A stretch of 6,193 nt of DNA from Geothrix sp. (GTDB lineage: Bacteria > Acidobacteriota > Holophagae > Holophagales > Holophagaceae), in contig JAMPXL010000069.1 of assembly GCA_023701165.1 (NCBI GenBank), forward strand, positions 1-6,193. The letters are read 5' to 3'. Position numbers and translations under genes: made by a program. Positions within the stretch are counted from its first letter, which is position 1, and each line of letters opens with the position of its first letter. This document shows positions 1 through 6,193 of this stretch, piece by piece. The notes under the pieces were generated by a model. The model did not search any database, had not been told where the DNA came from, and saw only the letters and a program-made list of their open reading frames with translations.

Positions 1-241
1 CGCGCCGAAGAAGGCCGCTGCCAAGAAGGCCGCGCCGAAGAAGGCCGCCGCCAAGAAGCCGGCCGCGAAGAAGGTCGTGAAGAAGGCCGTGAAGAAGGCC
101 GCGCCGAAGAAGGCCGCCGCCAAGAAGCCGGCCGCCAAGAAGGTCGTGAAGAAGGCCGCGCCGAAGAAGGTCGCCGCCAAGAAGCCGGCCGCCAAGAAGG
201 TCGTGAAGAAGGCCGCGCCGAAGAAGGCCGCCAAGAAGTAG
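1..241 (+). CDS. Histone H1-like lysine/alanine-rich tail (5' partial)
   Basis: This is an open frame running in from the left edge and ending at TAG 239-241; the start lies outside the window. The 79 visible residues are only Lys (34), Ala (29), Pro (8) and Val (8), arranged as KK pairs every 4-5 residues (APKKAAAKK, KPAAKKVVKK). Every lysine codon is AAG. Such a tail is typical of bacterial histone H1-like proteins (Hc1/AlgP/BphH1-like) and of HU proteins with basic C-terminal extensions, which bind DNA non-specifically and compact the nucleoid. The globular or N-terminal part is not visible, so an H1-like protein cannot be told from a tailed HU or another enzyme with a basic tail. Extreme composition, an uninterrupted frame and a clean stop support it being coding. 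Its role in DNA binding is inferred from composition only. It is separated from eno by two hairpins and is probably a separate transcription unit. Confidence 0.8.
   Translation, partial: APKKAAAKKAAPKKAAAKKPAAKKVVKKAVKKAAPKKAAAKKPAAKKVVKKAAPKKVAAKKPAAKKVVKKAAPKKAAKK
53..238 (+). repeat. In-frame tandem repeat coding for KKPAAKKVVKK units
   Basis: Three near-identical units begin at 53, 122 and 179, each opening with codons for KKPAAKKVVKK and continuing with KAAPKK. The first unit is 69 nt and the second 57 nt; the 12-nt difference corresponds to one extra four-residue step (AVKK). The third ends at the stop codon and lacks one alanine codon. Shorter KKAAPKKAAA repeats continue upstream to position 2. 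The DNA identity between units suggests recent expansion by slippage or unequal recombination, always in multiples of three so that the basic tail stays in frame. Confidence 0.85.
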
Positions 242-261
242 GCGGATTCCGCGGAACCGCC
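241..261 (+). other. GC-rich hairpin abutting the stop codon of the basic-tail gene
   Basis: The arms GGCGG (241-245) and CCGCC (257-261) flank a perfect palindrome, TTCCGCGGAA (247-256), with A246 as a single bulge. The stem begins on the last base of the TAG stop codon. No T-run follows (CCGCACAACC), so a standard intrinsic terminator is not supported. It could protect the 3' end of the mRNA or act with the next hairpin in termination. Confidence 0.4.
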
Positions 262-278
262 CCGCACAACCTGGCTAA

Positions 279-1602
<1,324 letters not shown>

Positions 1603-1604
<2 letters not shown>

Positions 1605-1616
1605 GAGGATTCCTCC
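1603..1616 (+). promoter_or_regulatory. Ribosome-binding site of ftsB, self-complementary with its spacer
   Basis: A strong Shine-Dalgarno AGGAGG (1603-1608) overlaps the eno stop codon (1602-1604) and sits 8 nt before ATG 1617, which fixes that start. The GGAGG at 1604-1608 is exactly complementary to CCTCC at 1612-1616, separated by ATT, so the site could fold on itself. Ribosomes terminating on eno would cover this element, consistent with translational coupling (inference). Confidence 0.6.
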
Positions 1617-1919
1617 ATGAACGCCAACTGGCTTCTGAAGTCATCCACCCTTTGGGGGGCGCTGGGCCTCTCCGGCTTCTTGTCTCTCATGGCCATGCTC
1701 TTCTCGGAGGGTGGGCTGCCCGAGCTGCGGAAGCGCGAAGCCGAGTTGGCCACGGCCCGGACGCGGCTGCTGGAGCTGAACCGCCGCAACCGGGAGCTGC
1801 TGGAGGAGGTCCAGCGCCTGGCGGCAAAGGACCCCGAGCTGATGGAAGCCCTGGCTCGCCGCCAGGGTTATGCGCGCCCCGGCGAGACCGTCTATACCTT
1901 CGGCAGCCGCGAGAAGTAG
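1617..1919 (+). CDS. ftsB: FtsB/DivIC-family septum formation initiator
   Basis: Small bitopic inner-membrane protein of 100 residues, the usual size for FtsB/DivIC. In characterised bacteria it joins FtsL and FtsQ (DivIC, FtsL and DivIB in Firmicutes) in the complex that activates septal peptidoglycan synthesis. A short cytoplasmic N-terminus (1-11) is followed by one hydrophobic segment (about 12-30, LWGALGLSGFLSLMAMLF). Next comes a charged heptad-like helix with leucine spacing (about 34-70), expected to be a periplasmic coiled coil. The C-terminus has KDPELMEALARRQGYARPGE (71-90) and TVYTF, matching the family's (LG)Y-RPGE-VYxF ending. Start ATG 1617 has the strong AGGAGG site described at 1603. 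Its place directly after eno supports the assignment. The family is certain enough; the FtsB versus DivIC name depends on lineage, and sequence conservation in this family is low. Confidence 0.87.
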   Translation: MNANWLLKSSTLWGALGLSGFLSLMAMLFSEGGLPELRKREAELATARTRLLELNRRNRELLEEVQRLAAKDPELMEALARRQGYARPGETVYTFGSREK

Positions 1920-1920
1920 G

Positions 1921-2712
1921 TTGGAACTCCACCTCGCATCCGCCGCCGGCAATGTGTTCGGCTACCTCTGGGTGGAGGAGCTTAATAACTGCCTTGGCTC
2001 GGATTACGCAAAAGTCCTCTGCCCTCGGGGGAGGGCCTTCGGTTTAGATGGCCTTTTTTTGATGCAAAGCCCCGGAAAGGGCCCCTGGATCCTGGAACAC
2101 TGGGATACAGACGGATCCAAGTCTTTTTGTTCCAACGGTAGTAGGGCGGCACTGGCCGTTCCGGGCGCCCCGGAGGGGGCCCTGGTCGAGGTGATCTCCA
2201 GTGGCGAACGGATTCTGCTCCGCCGTGATGACCGCGGTGTGGGCATCCGAATGCCCGAAGGGGACGCCTTCGGATTGCGGCCCGTGCCCTTGGCCACCGA
2301 GCTCCCTGCCGGGTTCGGATGGATCGGCAACCCTCAACTGGCGCTGCGCGTGCCTTCGGTGGCGGCGGTGGACCTGCCCGTCCTCGCGCCGCCGCTCCGC
2401 CATCACCCGGCGGTCCCCGGCGGCACGAACGTGAGCGTGGTCGAGGTGATCGCGCCCGGGGAGGCGAAGATCCGCTCCTGGGAGCGCGGGGTCGAGGGCG
2501 AGACCCTCTGCTGCGGGACCGGATGTGCCGTGGCCGCGGCCTGGCTGGCCCGGACTGAAGGCCTTTCAGCCTGGCGTTTCCATACCGCCGGTGGCGAGGA
2601 CGTTTCGGTGGAATTGACCCTGGATGCCGGTGGTGCCTGGCGCGACTTGTGGCTTTCCGGCCCGGTGCGCCGGCTGGGCCGGGTGCATCCGGATCCCTCG
2701 CTCTGGGCTTGA
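1921..2712 (+). CDS. dapF: Diaminopimelate epimerase, divergent, TTG start
   Basis: Cofactor-independent enzyme converting LL- to meso-diaminopimelate, the penultimate step of lysine synthesis and the source of the peptidoglycan cross-link residue. From TTG 1921 the protein has 263 residues. This start puts the substrate-binding Asn of the GN motif at residue 11, as in E. coli DapF, and lies 1 nt after the ftsB stop. An in-frame ATG at 1870 would add 17 poorly fitting residues inside ftsB. Both catalytic cysteines are visible: C70 in FCSNGSR and C198 in TLCCGTGC. Other family motifs are DTDGS (62-66), GNP (136-138), GGTN (167-170) and WERGVEGET (187-195; E188/R189 bind the carboxylate in relatives). 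Oddities: the usual HGxGNDF is ASAAGNVF, CGNG is CSNG, and C197 precedes the catalytic C198. The segment 1981-2160 is about 54% GC by hand count with codons rare elsewhere here (TTA, TTT, AGT, AGG). No strong Shine-Dalgarno is seen; translation may be coupled to ftsB. A related racemase specificity cannot be excluded. Confidence 0.88.
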   Translation: MELHLASAAGNVFGYLWVEELNNCLGSDYAKVLCPRGRAFGLDGLFLMQSPGKGPWILEHWDTDGSKSFCSNGSRAALAVPGAPEGALVEVISSGERILLRRDDRGVGIRMPEGDAFGLRPVPLATELPAGFGWIGNPQLALRVPSVAAVDLPVLAPPLRHHPAVPGGTNVSVVEVIAPGEAKIRSWERGVEGETLCCGTGCAVAAAWLARTEGLSAWRFHTAGGEDVSVELTLDAGGAWRDLWLSGPVRRLGRVHPDPSLWA

Positions 2713-2731
2713 ACAACAGGGCTGCTTCGCC

Positions 2732-2765
2732 GTGGAACCCGACCTGCTAGACTGTCGTGTTCCAC
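2732..2765 (+). promoter_or_regulatory. Imperfect inverted repeat with parS-like half-site words upstream of parA
   Basis: Within the 115-nt gap between dapF and parA, GTGGAAC (2732-2738) is the exact reverse complement of GTTCCAC (2759-2765). Inside them, CGAC (2740-2743) pairs with GTCG (2754-2757), separated from the outer arms by one C/T mismatch. This gives 11 pairs and a 10-nt loop. No T-run follows, so it is not a canonical terminator. The outer words equal the half-sites of parS-type ParB sites (TGTTCCAC-GTGGAACA form) but are everted and spaced by 20 nt. It could be an operator, an mRNA leader hairpin or a relic site. Function is unproven. Confidence 0.4.
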
Positions 2766-2815
2766 ACCCGAGGGGATGCCAAGATGCGTGGTTTGACCAG
2801 CGCCTGCGCGATGAT

Positions 2816-2820
2816 GAGGG
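2816..2820 (+). promoter_or_regulatory. Ribosome-binding site fixing the parA start
   Basis: GAGGG lies 7 nt before ATG 2828, the codon that opens the MRARVVALANQKGG start of ParA. The open frame extends upstream into dapF, but nothing there resembles ParA, so this site supports the shorter, conventional start. Confidence 0.55.
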
Positions 2821-2827
2821 CCGCCTG

Positions 2828-3625
2828 ATGCGCGCCCGGGTGGTGGCCTTGGCGAACCAGAAGGGCGGGGTGGGGAAGACCACCACGGCCATCAACCTGG
2901 CCGCCTCCCTCGCCATGATGGAAAAGATGGTGCTGCTCCTGGATTTCGATCCCCAGGGCCACAGCACCACGGGCTTGGGCTTCCCCAAGCCGGATCATCG
3001 CGCTGGAGCCTACGCCCTGATGAAGGGCGCGCCCGCCGAGGCCCTGGTGCTCAGCACCGAAGTGCCCATGATGCAGGTGATCCCCGCGGGCAAGGACTTG
3101 GCGCAGATGGAGTTCGAACTCTTCGAGCTGCCGCAGCTCCAGGTGCTGAAGCAGGCCCTGGCGCCGCTCATGGACCGCTACGACTACATCCTCATCGATC
3201 CGCCCCCGAGCCTCGGGATGATCACCCTGAACGCCCTCACGGCCGCGGACGAGGTCATCGTCCCCATGCCCTGCGAGTTCTTCGCGCTCGACGGCCTCGC
3301 GGAACTGACCGAGACCCTGCGCCGCATCCAGAGCAGTTCGAACCCCCGCCTCCAGCTGGGGGGGATCCTGCTGACCATGGCCGAGGAGCGCACCAACCTG
3401 GGTGCCGCCGTCGCCAGCGAAGTGCGGCACGCCTTCCCCGGGAAGGTGTTCCAGACCGTGATCCCCCGGAACATCCGGCTCGCCGAGGCGCCCAGCCATG
3501 GCAAGCCCGTGGCCTTCTATGACCTGCGCTCCAAGGGCGCCCAGGCCTACCTGAACCTCGCGAAGGAGTGGCTGGGTCTGGAGCTGCCCGGAAATCTGGA
3601 GATGACCGCGAGGAGGGAAGCTTGA
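2828..3625 (+). CDS. parA: Chromosome-partitioning ATPase ParA (Soj)
   Basis: Deviant Walker-A ATPase of the ParA/MinD family. ATP-bound dimers coat the nucleoid non-specifically and, with ParB bound at parS, drive origin segregation. The 265 residues match chromosomal Soj proteins; there is no N-terminal helix-turn-helix, unlike type Ia plasmid ParA. The deviant P-loop NQKGGVGKTTTA (10-21) has signature lysine K12 and K17, LLLDFDPQG (36-44) is the A' motif, and YILIDPPPSLG (120-130) is Walker B with D124. IPRNIRLAEAPSHGKP (212-227) is the Soj signature whose arginines lie in the DNA-binding patch of relatives. The start is ATG 2828, with GAGGG 7 nt upstream. The stop TGA shares its A with the parB ATG, so the pair is translationally coupled. 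The adjacent parB with a normal ParB build supports a chromosomal partition system. In many bacteria parAB sits beside gidAB near the origin; here it sits between dapF and accD. Confidence 0.97.
   Translation: MRARVVALANQKGGVGKTTTAINLAASLAMMEKMVLLLDFDPQGHSTTGLGFPKPDHRAGAYALMKGAPAEALVLSTEVPMMQVIPAGKDLAQMEFELFELPQLQVLKQALAPLMDRYDYILIDPPPSLGMITLNALTAADEVIVPMPCEFFALDGLAELTETLRRIQSSSNPRLQLGGILLTMAEERTNLGAAVASEVRHAFPGKVFQTVIPRNIRLAEAPSHGKPVAFYDLRSKGAQAYLNLAKEWLGLELPGNLEMTARREA
3611..3617 (+). promoter_or_regulatory. Ribosome-binding site of parB inside the parA 3' end
   Basis: AGGAGGG lies 7 nt before ATG 3625 and within the last codons of parA. It decides the parB start in favour of MTQLKRPALGRG over the in-frame ATG at 3568. 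Confidence 0.75.
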
Positions 3626-4491
3626 TGACTCAGTTGAAGCGGCCGGCCCTGGGCCGGGGCCTGACCTCGCTCATGAGCCAGATGTCGCCGGAGGATGCCT
3701 CGCAGCGGGAACTCCCCCTGGGCAGCCTGGTGCCCAACCGGGCCCAGCCGCGCACGCACTTCGACGAGGCGGCCCTGGCGGAGCTGGCGGAAAGCCTGAA
3801 GCTGCACGGGATGGTCCAACCCATCGTGGTCCGCAAGGTCGGCGAGCAGTTCGAGATCATCGCCGGCGAGCGCCGCTGGCGCGCGGCCCGCAAGGCGGGC
3901 ATCGCCATGGTTCCCGTGGTGGTCAAGGAGGTGCCGGACGACCGCCTCCTGGAGTTCGCCCTGGTGGAGAACATCCAGCGGCAGGAGCTGAACCCCATCG
4001 AGGAGGCCACGGCCTACTGGCAGCTGGGCGAGCACCTGCGGCTCACCCAGGAGCAGGTGGCGGACCGCGTGGGCAAGTCCCGGCCCCAGGTGGCCAACAC
4101 CCTGCGCCTGCTCCGGCTTCCCGCCGAGCTGAAAGCCGATGTCGCCCACGGGCGCCTCAGCACCGGGCACGCCAAGGTGCTGCTGGGAGTGCCGGATCCC
4201 CGGCTCCAGGAGCAGCTGGCCCACGAAGTGGTCGCCCAGCAACTGAGTGTGCGCGCCCTGGAAGCCCGCATCCAGCAGCTGCAGAAACAGACCAAGGTCA
4301 AGGGGAAGAAGAAGCATCCCCAGGAGCTGTTCATCAAAGCCGCGGCGGAGGAGTTGACCCAGTCCTGGGGCACCCGCATCGAGATCAAGGCCAAGGGCAA
4401 GGCGGGAGCCCTGGTGATGCACTACGGCAGCGAAGCGGAGCTGGATCGGCTCTTCGAGGCCCTCAAGCACGGTCCGGCCAAGGGCCGGTAG
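3625..4491 (+). CDS. parB: Chromosome-partitioning protein ParB (Spo0J), CTPase
   Basis: Sequence-specific DNA clamp that loads at parS, spreads along DNA under CTP control and stimulates ParA ATPase. The protein has 288 residues, the normal size. The N-terminal KRPALGRGLTSLM (5-17) is the conserved basic ParA-stimulating peptide. The ParB N-terminal nucleotide-binding domain contains PNRAQPRTHF (37-46), QPIVVR (65-70), the CTP-binding IIAGERRWRAARKAG (78-92) and ENIQRQELNPIEEA (115-128). The helix-turn-helix region is TQEQVADRVGKSRPQVANTL (141-160), followed by RLLRLP (161-166). A basic linker (KVKGKKK, about 224-230) precedes the C-terminal dimerisation domain (about 233-284). The start ATG 3625 overlaps the parA stop by one base. 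All CTP-site motifs look intact. No full parS palindrome (CACGTG core) was seen in the window, so its binding sites are likely elsewhere or are altered here. Confidence 0.97.
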   Translation: MTQLKRPALGRGLTSLMSQMSPEDASQRELPLGSLVPNRAQPRTHFDEAALAELAESLKLHGMVQPIVVRKVGEQFEIIAGERRWRAARKAGIAMVPVVVKEVPDDRLLEFALVENIQRQELNPIEEATAYWQLGEHLRLTQEQVADRVGKSRPQVANTLRLLRLPAELKADVAHGRLSTGHAKVLLGVPDPRLQEQLAHEVVAQQLSVRALEARIQQLQKQTKVKGKKKHPQELFIKAAAEELTQSWGTRIEIKAKGKAGALVMHYGSEAELDRLFEALKHGPAKGR

Positions 4492-4499
4492 GAGTTTTC

Positions 4500-5354
4500 A
4501 TGTCCTGGTTCGTGAAGAAGCGTCAGCAGAAGACCGCCGTCGAGGAAAAGACCGTCCGGGTGCCCGAGGGACTCTGGATCAAGTGCGAGGCCTGCAAGGA
4601 GCTGATCTACCGCAAGGAGCTGGTCAACACGCACAACGTCTGCCCCAAGTGCGGCTACCACTTCCGCATCGGTGTGGAGGAGCGGCTTGAGAACCTGATG
4701 GACGAGGGCTGGACGACGCTCTTCAGCGACCTGAAGAGCGGGGACCCCCTCGGCTTCGTCTCGACCAAGAGCTACAAGGACCAGCTGAAGAAGCTGGAGC
4801 AGGCAGGCCAGACCGAGGATGCCGTGGTGGTGGTGGAGGGCACCCTGTCCGGCCAGCCGGTGGTGGCCTCCGTCATGAACTTCGACTTCCTGGCCGCCAG
4901 CATGGGCAGCGTGGTCGGCGAGAAGCTGCGCCTGGGGGCCGAACGCGCCCTGGAGAAGCAGTGCGGCTACCTCATCGTCAGCTGCAGCGGCGGCGCCCGC
5001 ATGCAGGAGGGCACCCTGTCGCTGATGCAGATGGCCAAGGTGAGCGCGGCTCTGGCCAAGCTCGACAAGGCCGGCCTGCCCTACCTGAGCATCCTCACGG
5101 ATCCCACCACGGGTGGCGTGAGCGCCAGCTACGCCATGCTGGGCGACCTGAACATCGCCGAGCCCAAGGCCCTCATCGGTTTCGCCGGTCCCCGGGTCAT
5201 CGAGCAGACCATCAAGCAGAGCCTGCCCGAGGGCTTCCAGCGCTCGGAGTTTCTCCAGGCCCACGGCATGGTGGACAAGGTGGTGCCCCGTGACCAGCTC
5301 AAGGACTTCATCGCCGCCTGCCTGGCGTGGATGACGCCGTCGCCCCGGGACTGA
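4500..5354 (+). CDS. accD: Acetyl-CoA carboxylase carboxyltransferase subunit beta
   Basis: Beta subunit of the cytoplasmic acetyl-CoA carboxylase carboxyltransferase. With AccA (not in this window) it transfers CO2 from carboxybiotin to acetyl-CoA to make malonyl-CoA for fatty-acid synthesis. The length, 284 residues, is typical. An N-terminal four-cysteine zinc ribbon is intact (C29-x2-C32-x15-C48-x2-C51). The crotonase-fold carboxyltransferase domain has GSVVGEKL (136-143), CSGGARMQEGTLSLMQMAK (162-180) and LTDPTTGGVSASYAMLGD (199-216), with the paired glycines that form oxyanion holes in the family, and the FAGPRVIEQT motif (228-237). The start ATG 4500 has AGGAG (4490-4494) that overlaps the parB stop. 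The end overlaps folC by one base. The accD-folC pairing is common in bacteria. Confidence 0.98.
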   Translation: MSWFVKKRQQKTAVEEKTVRVPEGLWIKCEACKELIYRKELVNTHNVCPKCGYHFRIGVEERLENLMDEGWTTLFSDLKSGDPLGFVSTKSYKDQLKKLEQAGQTEDAVVVVEGTLSGQPVVASVMNFDFLAASMGSVVGEKLRLGAERALEKQCGYLIVSCSGGARMQEGTLSLMQMAKVSAALAKLDKAGLPYLSILTDPTTGGVSASYAMLGDLNIAEPKALIGFAGPRVIEQTIKQSLPEGFQRSEFLQAHGMVDKVVPRDQLKDFIAACLAWMTPSPRD

Positions 5355-6193
5355 TGCGCGAAGCGCCGGAAGCCATCTTCATCCCGCGCCTCCAGGCGCG
5401 CGGCCATCTGGGCATCAAGGTCGGGCTGGACAACATCAAGGCCCTGCTGGAGGGGCTCGGCCGGCCCGACGCAGGCTTTCCCGTGATCCTCATCGCCGGC
5501 ACCAACGGCAAGGGCAGCACCGGGGCCTTCCTCGCCCACATGCTGAAGGCCGCGGGCTTCGTGGTGGGCTGGACGACCTCGCCCCACCTGGTGGATGCCA
5601 CCGAGCGCATCTGGGTGGACGGGGAGCCCATCGGCCCGGGCGCTCTGGACCTGCTGCTGGGAGAGGCCTTCGATTCCGAGGCGCGCAACGGCCTGAACGC
5701 CACCTACTTCGAGCTGATGATCACGGCTGCGCTGTCGGCGTTCCGCATGACCGGCGTCGAGGTGGCCCTGGTGGAAGTGGGGATGGGCGGGCGGTGGGAT
5801 GCCACCAACGCCACCGATCCGATCCTCACGGTGCTGACCAACGTCGGCCTGGACCACCAGCAGTACCTGGGCGATACCCGCGAGGCCATCGCCCGGGAAA
5901 AGCTCTGCACCGCCCGCGACGGCCGCCCCCTTGTACTGGGGCCTTCGCTCGACCCGGAATGGATCCGTCCCCTGCTGTCGAGCGAGCCGCTGCTGTGCCC
6001 TGCGCCGCGCCAGGGCCCCGCGGACATCCGCTGGGACCATTCGCGCCTGGGGGACCGCCGGGTGGGCCTGGCGGGCCTCCACCAGCTGGACAACCTGGCC
6101 ACGGCCTTCGAGACGGTGCGGCAGCTGCGGGGCCTGGGTTTCCCCATTCCCGAAGAGGAACTCTGGACCGGGGTGGCCGCGACCCGGTGGCCC
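5354..6193 (+). CDS. folC: Dihydrofolate/folylpolyglutamate synthase (3' partial)
   Basis: Cytoplasmic Mur-ligase-family ATPase that adds glutamate to dihydropteroate and/or to folates. The first 280 codons are present and the frame is open at the right edge; bacterial FolC is usually about 420-440 residues, so roughly the C-terminal third is missing. The P-loop is IAGTNGKGST (47-56). Also visible are WTTSPHLVDATERI (73-86; the SPH-L motif of FolC), TYFELMTA-like TYFELMITAAL (117-127), VEVGMGGRWDATNA (140-153) and LTNVGLDHQQYLGDT (161-175). IAREK (179-183) follows, where K183 matches the carbamylated lysine position in relatives, and then GLAGLHQLDNLATA (238-251) and VAATRWP (274-280). The usual REKAGI is REKLCTARDG here, a local divergence. 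The start ATG 5354 shares its A with the accD stop TGA, which implies coupling; no separate strong Shine-Dalgarno is evident. Whether it is mono- or bifunctional cannot be told. Confidence 0.96.
   Translation, partial: MREAPEAIFIPRLQARGHLGIKVGLDNIKALLEGLGRPDAGFPVILIAGTNGKGSTGAFLAHMLKAAGFVVGWTTSPHLVDATERIWVDGEPIGPGALDLLLGEAFDSEARNGLNATYFELMITAALSAFRMTGVEVALVEVGMGGRWDATNATDPILTVLTNVGLDHQQYLGDTREAIAREKLCTARDGRPLVLGPSLDPEWIRPLLSSEPLLCPAPRQGPADIRWDHSRLGDRRVGLAGLHQLDNLATAFETVRQLRGLGFPIPEEELWTGVAATRWP

Noticed and set aside
1870..1920. Upstream ATG giving dapF a 17-residue N-terminal extension
   Set aside because: The extension lies inside ftsB and looks like an out-of-frame product; starting at TTG 1921 places the GN motif at residue 11 as in characterised DapF.
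2726..2753. Possible sigma70 promoter for parA (TTCGCC, 16 nt, TAGACT)
   Set aside because: Only 3 of 6 and 4 of 6 matches to the consensus, and the -10 word falls in the hairpin loop; too weak to annotate.
2624..2827. N-terminal extension of the parA frame into dapF
   Set aside because: The extra 68 residues are an alternative reading of dapF and the spacer; ParA homology begins at ATG 2828, which has a ribosome-binding site.
3547..4470. Long minus-strand open frame (307 codons) opposite parB
   Set aside because: It mirrors the codons of a clear parB gene; the predicted protein is rich in G/L/H/Q with no recognisable motif. Long antisense frames are expected in GC-rich coding DNA.
4422..5264. 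Minus-strand open frame (280 codons) opposite accD
   Set aside because: Low-complexity antisense translation of accD; no motifs and no plausible ribosome-binding context.
5129..6082. Long minus-strand open frame (317 codons) opposite the accD end and folC
   Set aside because: Antisense shadow of two well-supported genes, spanning their junction, without any family signature.

Overview
The window is a gene-dense, high-GC (about two-thirds G+C by eye) bacterial chromosomal segment with every supported gene on the + strand. It holds the 3' end of a lysine/alanine-rich, histone H1-like tail, followed by seven housekeeping genes: eno, an ftsB/divIC-type gene, dapF, parA (soj), parB (spo0J), accD and the first 280 codons of folC. 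DapF (meso-diaminopimelate for peptidoglycan), FtsB and a separate AccD subunit fit a typical free-living bacterium. The composition, the KKAAPKK-type tail and this mix of genes would suit Acidobacteriota (class Holophagae, e.g. Geothrix relatives) or a deltaproteobacterial-type lineage. That placement is inference and was not tested.

Layout. Positions 2-241 encode the basic tail. Positions 242-323 are non-coding and carry two closely spaced hairpins, neither followed by a T-run; the second ends 13 nt before the eno start. From eno onward the genes are tightly packed: 12 nt between eno and ftsB, 1 nt between ftsB and dapF (which starts on TTG), 115 nt between dapF and parA, a 1-nt TGATG overlap for parA/parB, 8 nt between parB and accD, and another TGATG overlap for accD/folC. 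The 115-nt dapF-parA gap is the only large internal spacer. It contains an imperfect hairpin whose outer arms are GTGGAAC and GTTCCAC, the same two words that form parS-type half-sites, but in the opposite order to a functional parS.

Taken together the run links glycolysis (Eno), divisome assembly (FtsB), lysine/peptidoglycan precursor supply (DapF), chromosome segregation (ParA/ParB), fatty-acid initiation (AccD) and folate metabolism (FolC). The spacing suggests one or two transcription units (eno-ftsB-dapF and parA-parB-accD-folC) devoted to growth and cell-cycle functions. I found no mobile element, CRISPR array, RNA gene or clear new system. The points worth checking are the parS-like inverted repeat upstream of parA, the unusual dapF (TTG start, altered motifs, lower-GC 5' third, phase-correct slippery heptamer), the hairpins before eno and the Shine-Dalgarno-masking palindrome before ftsB.
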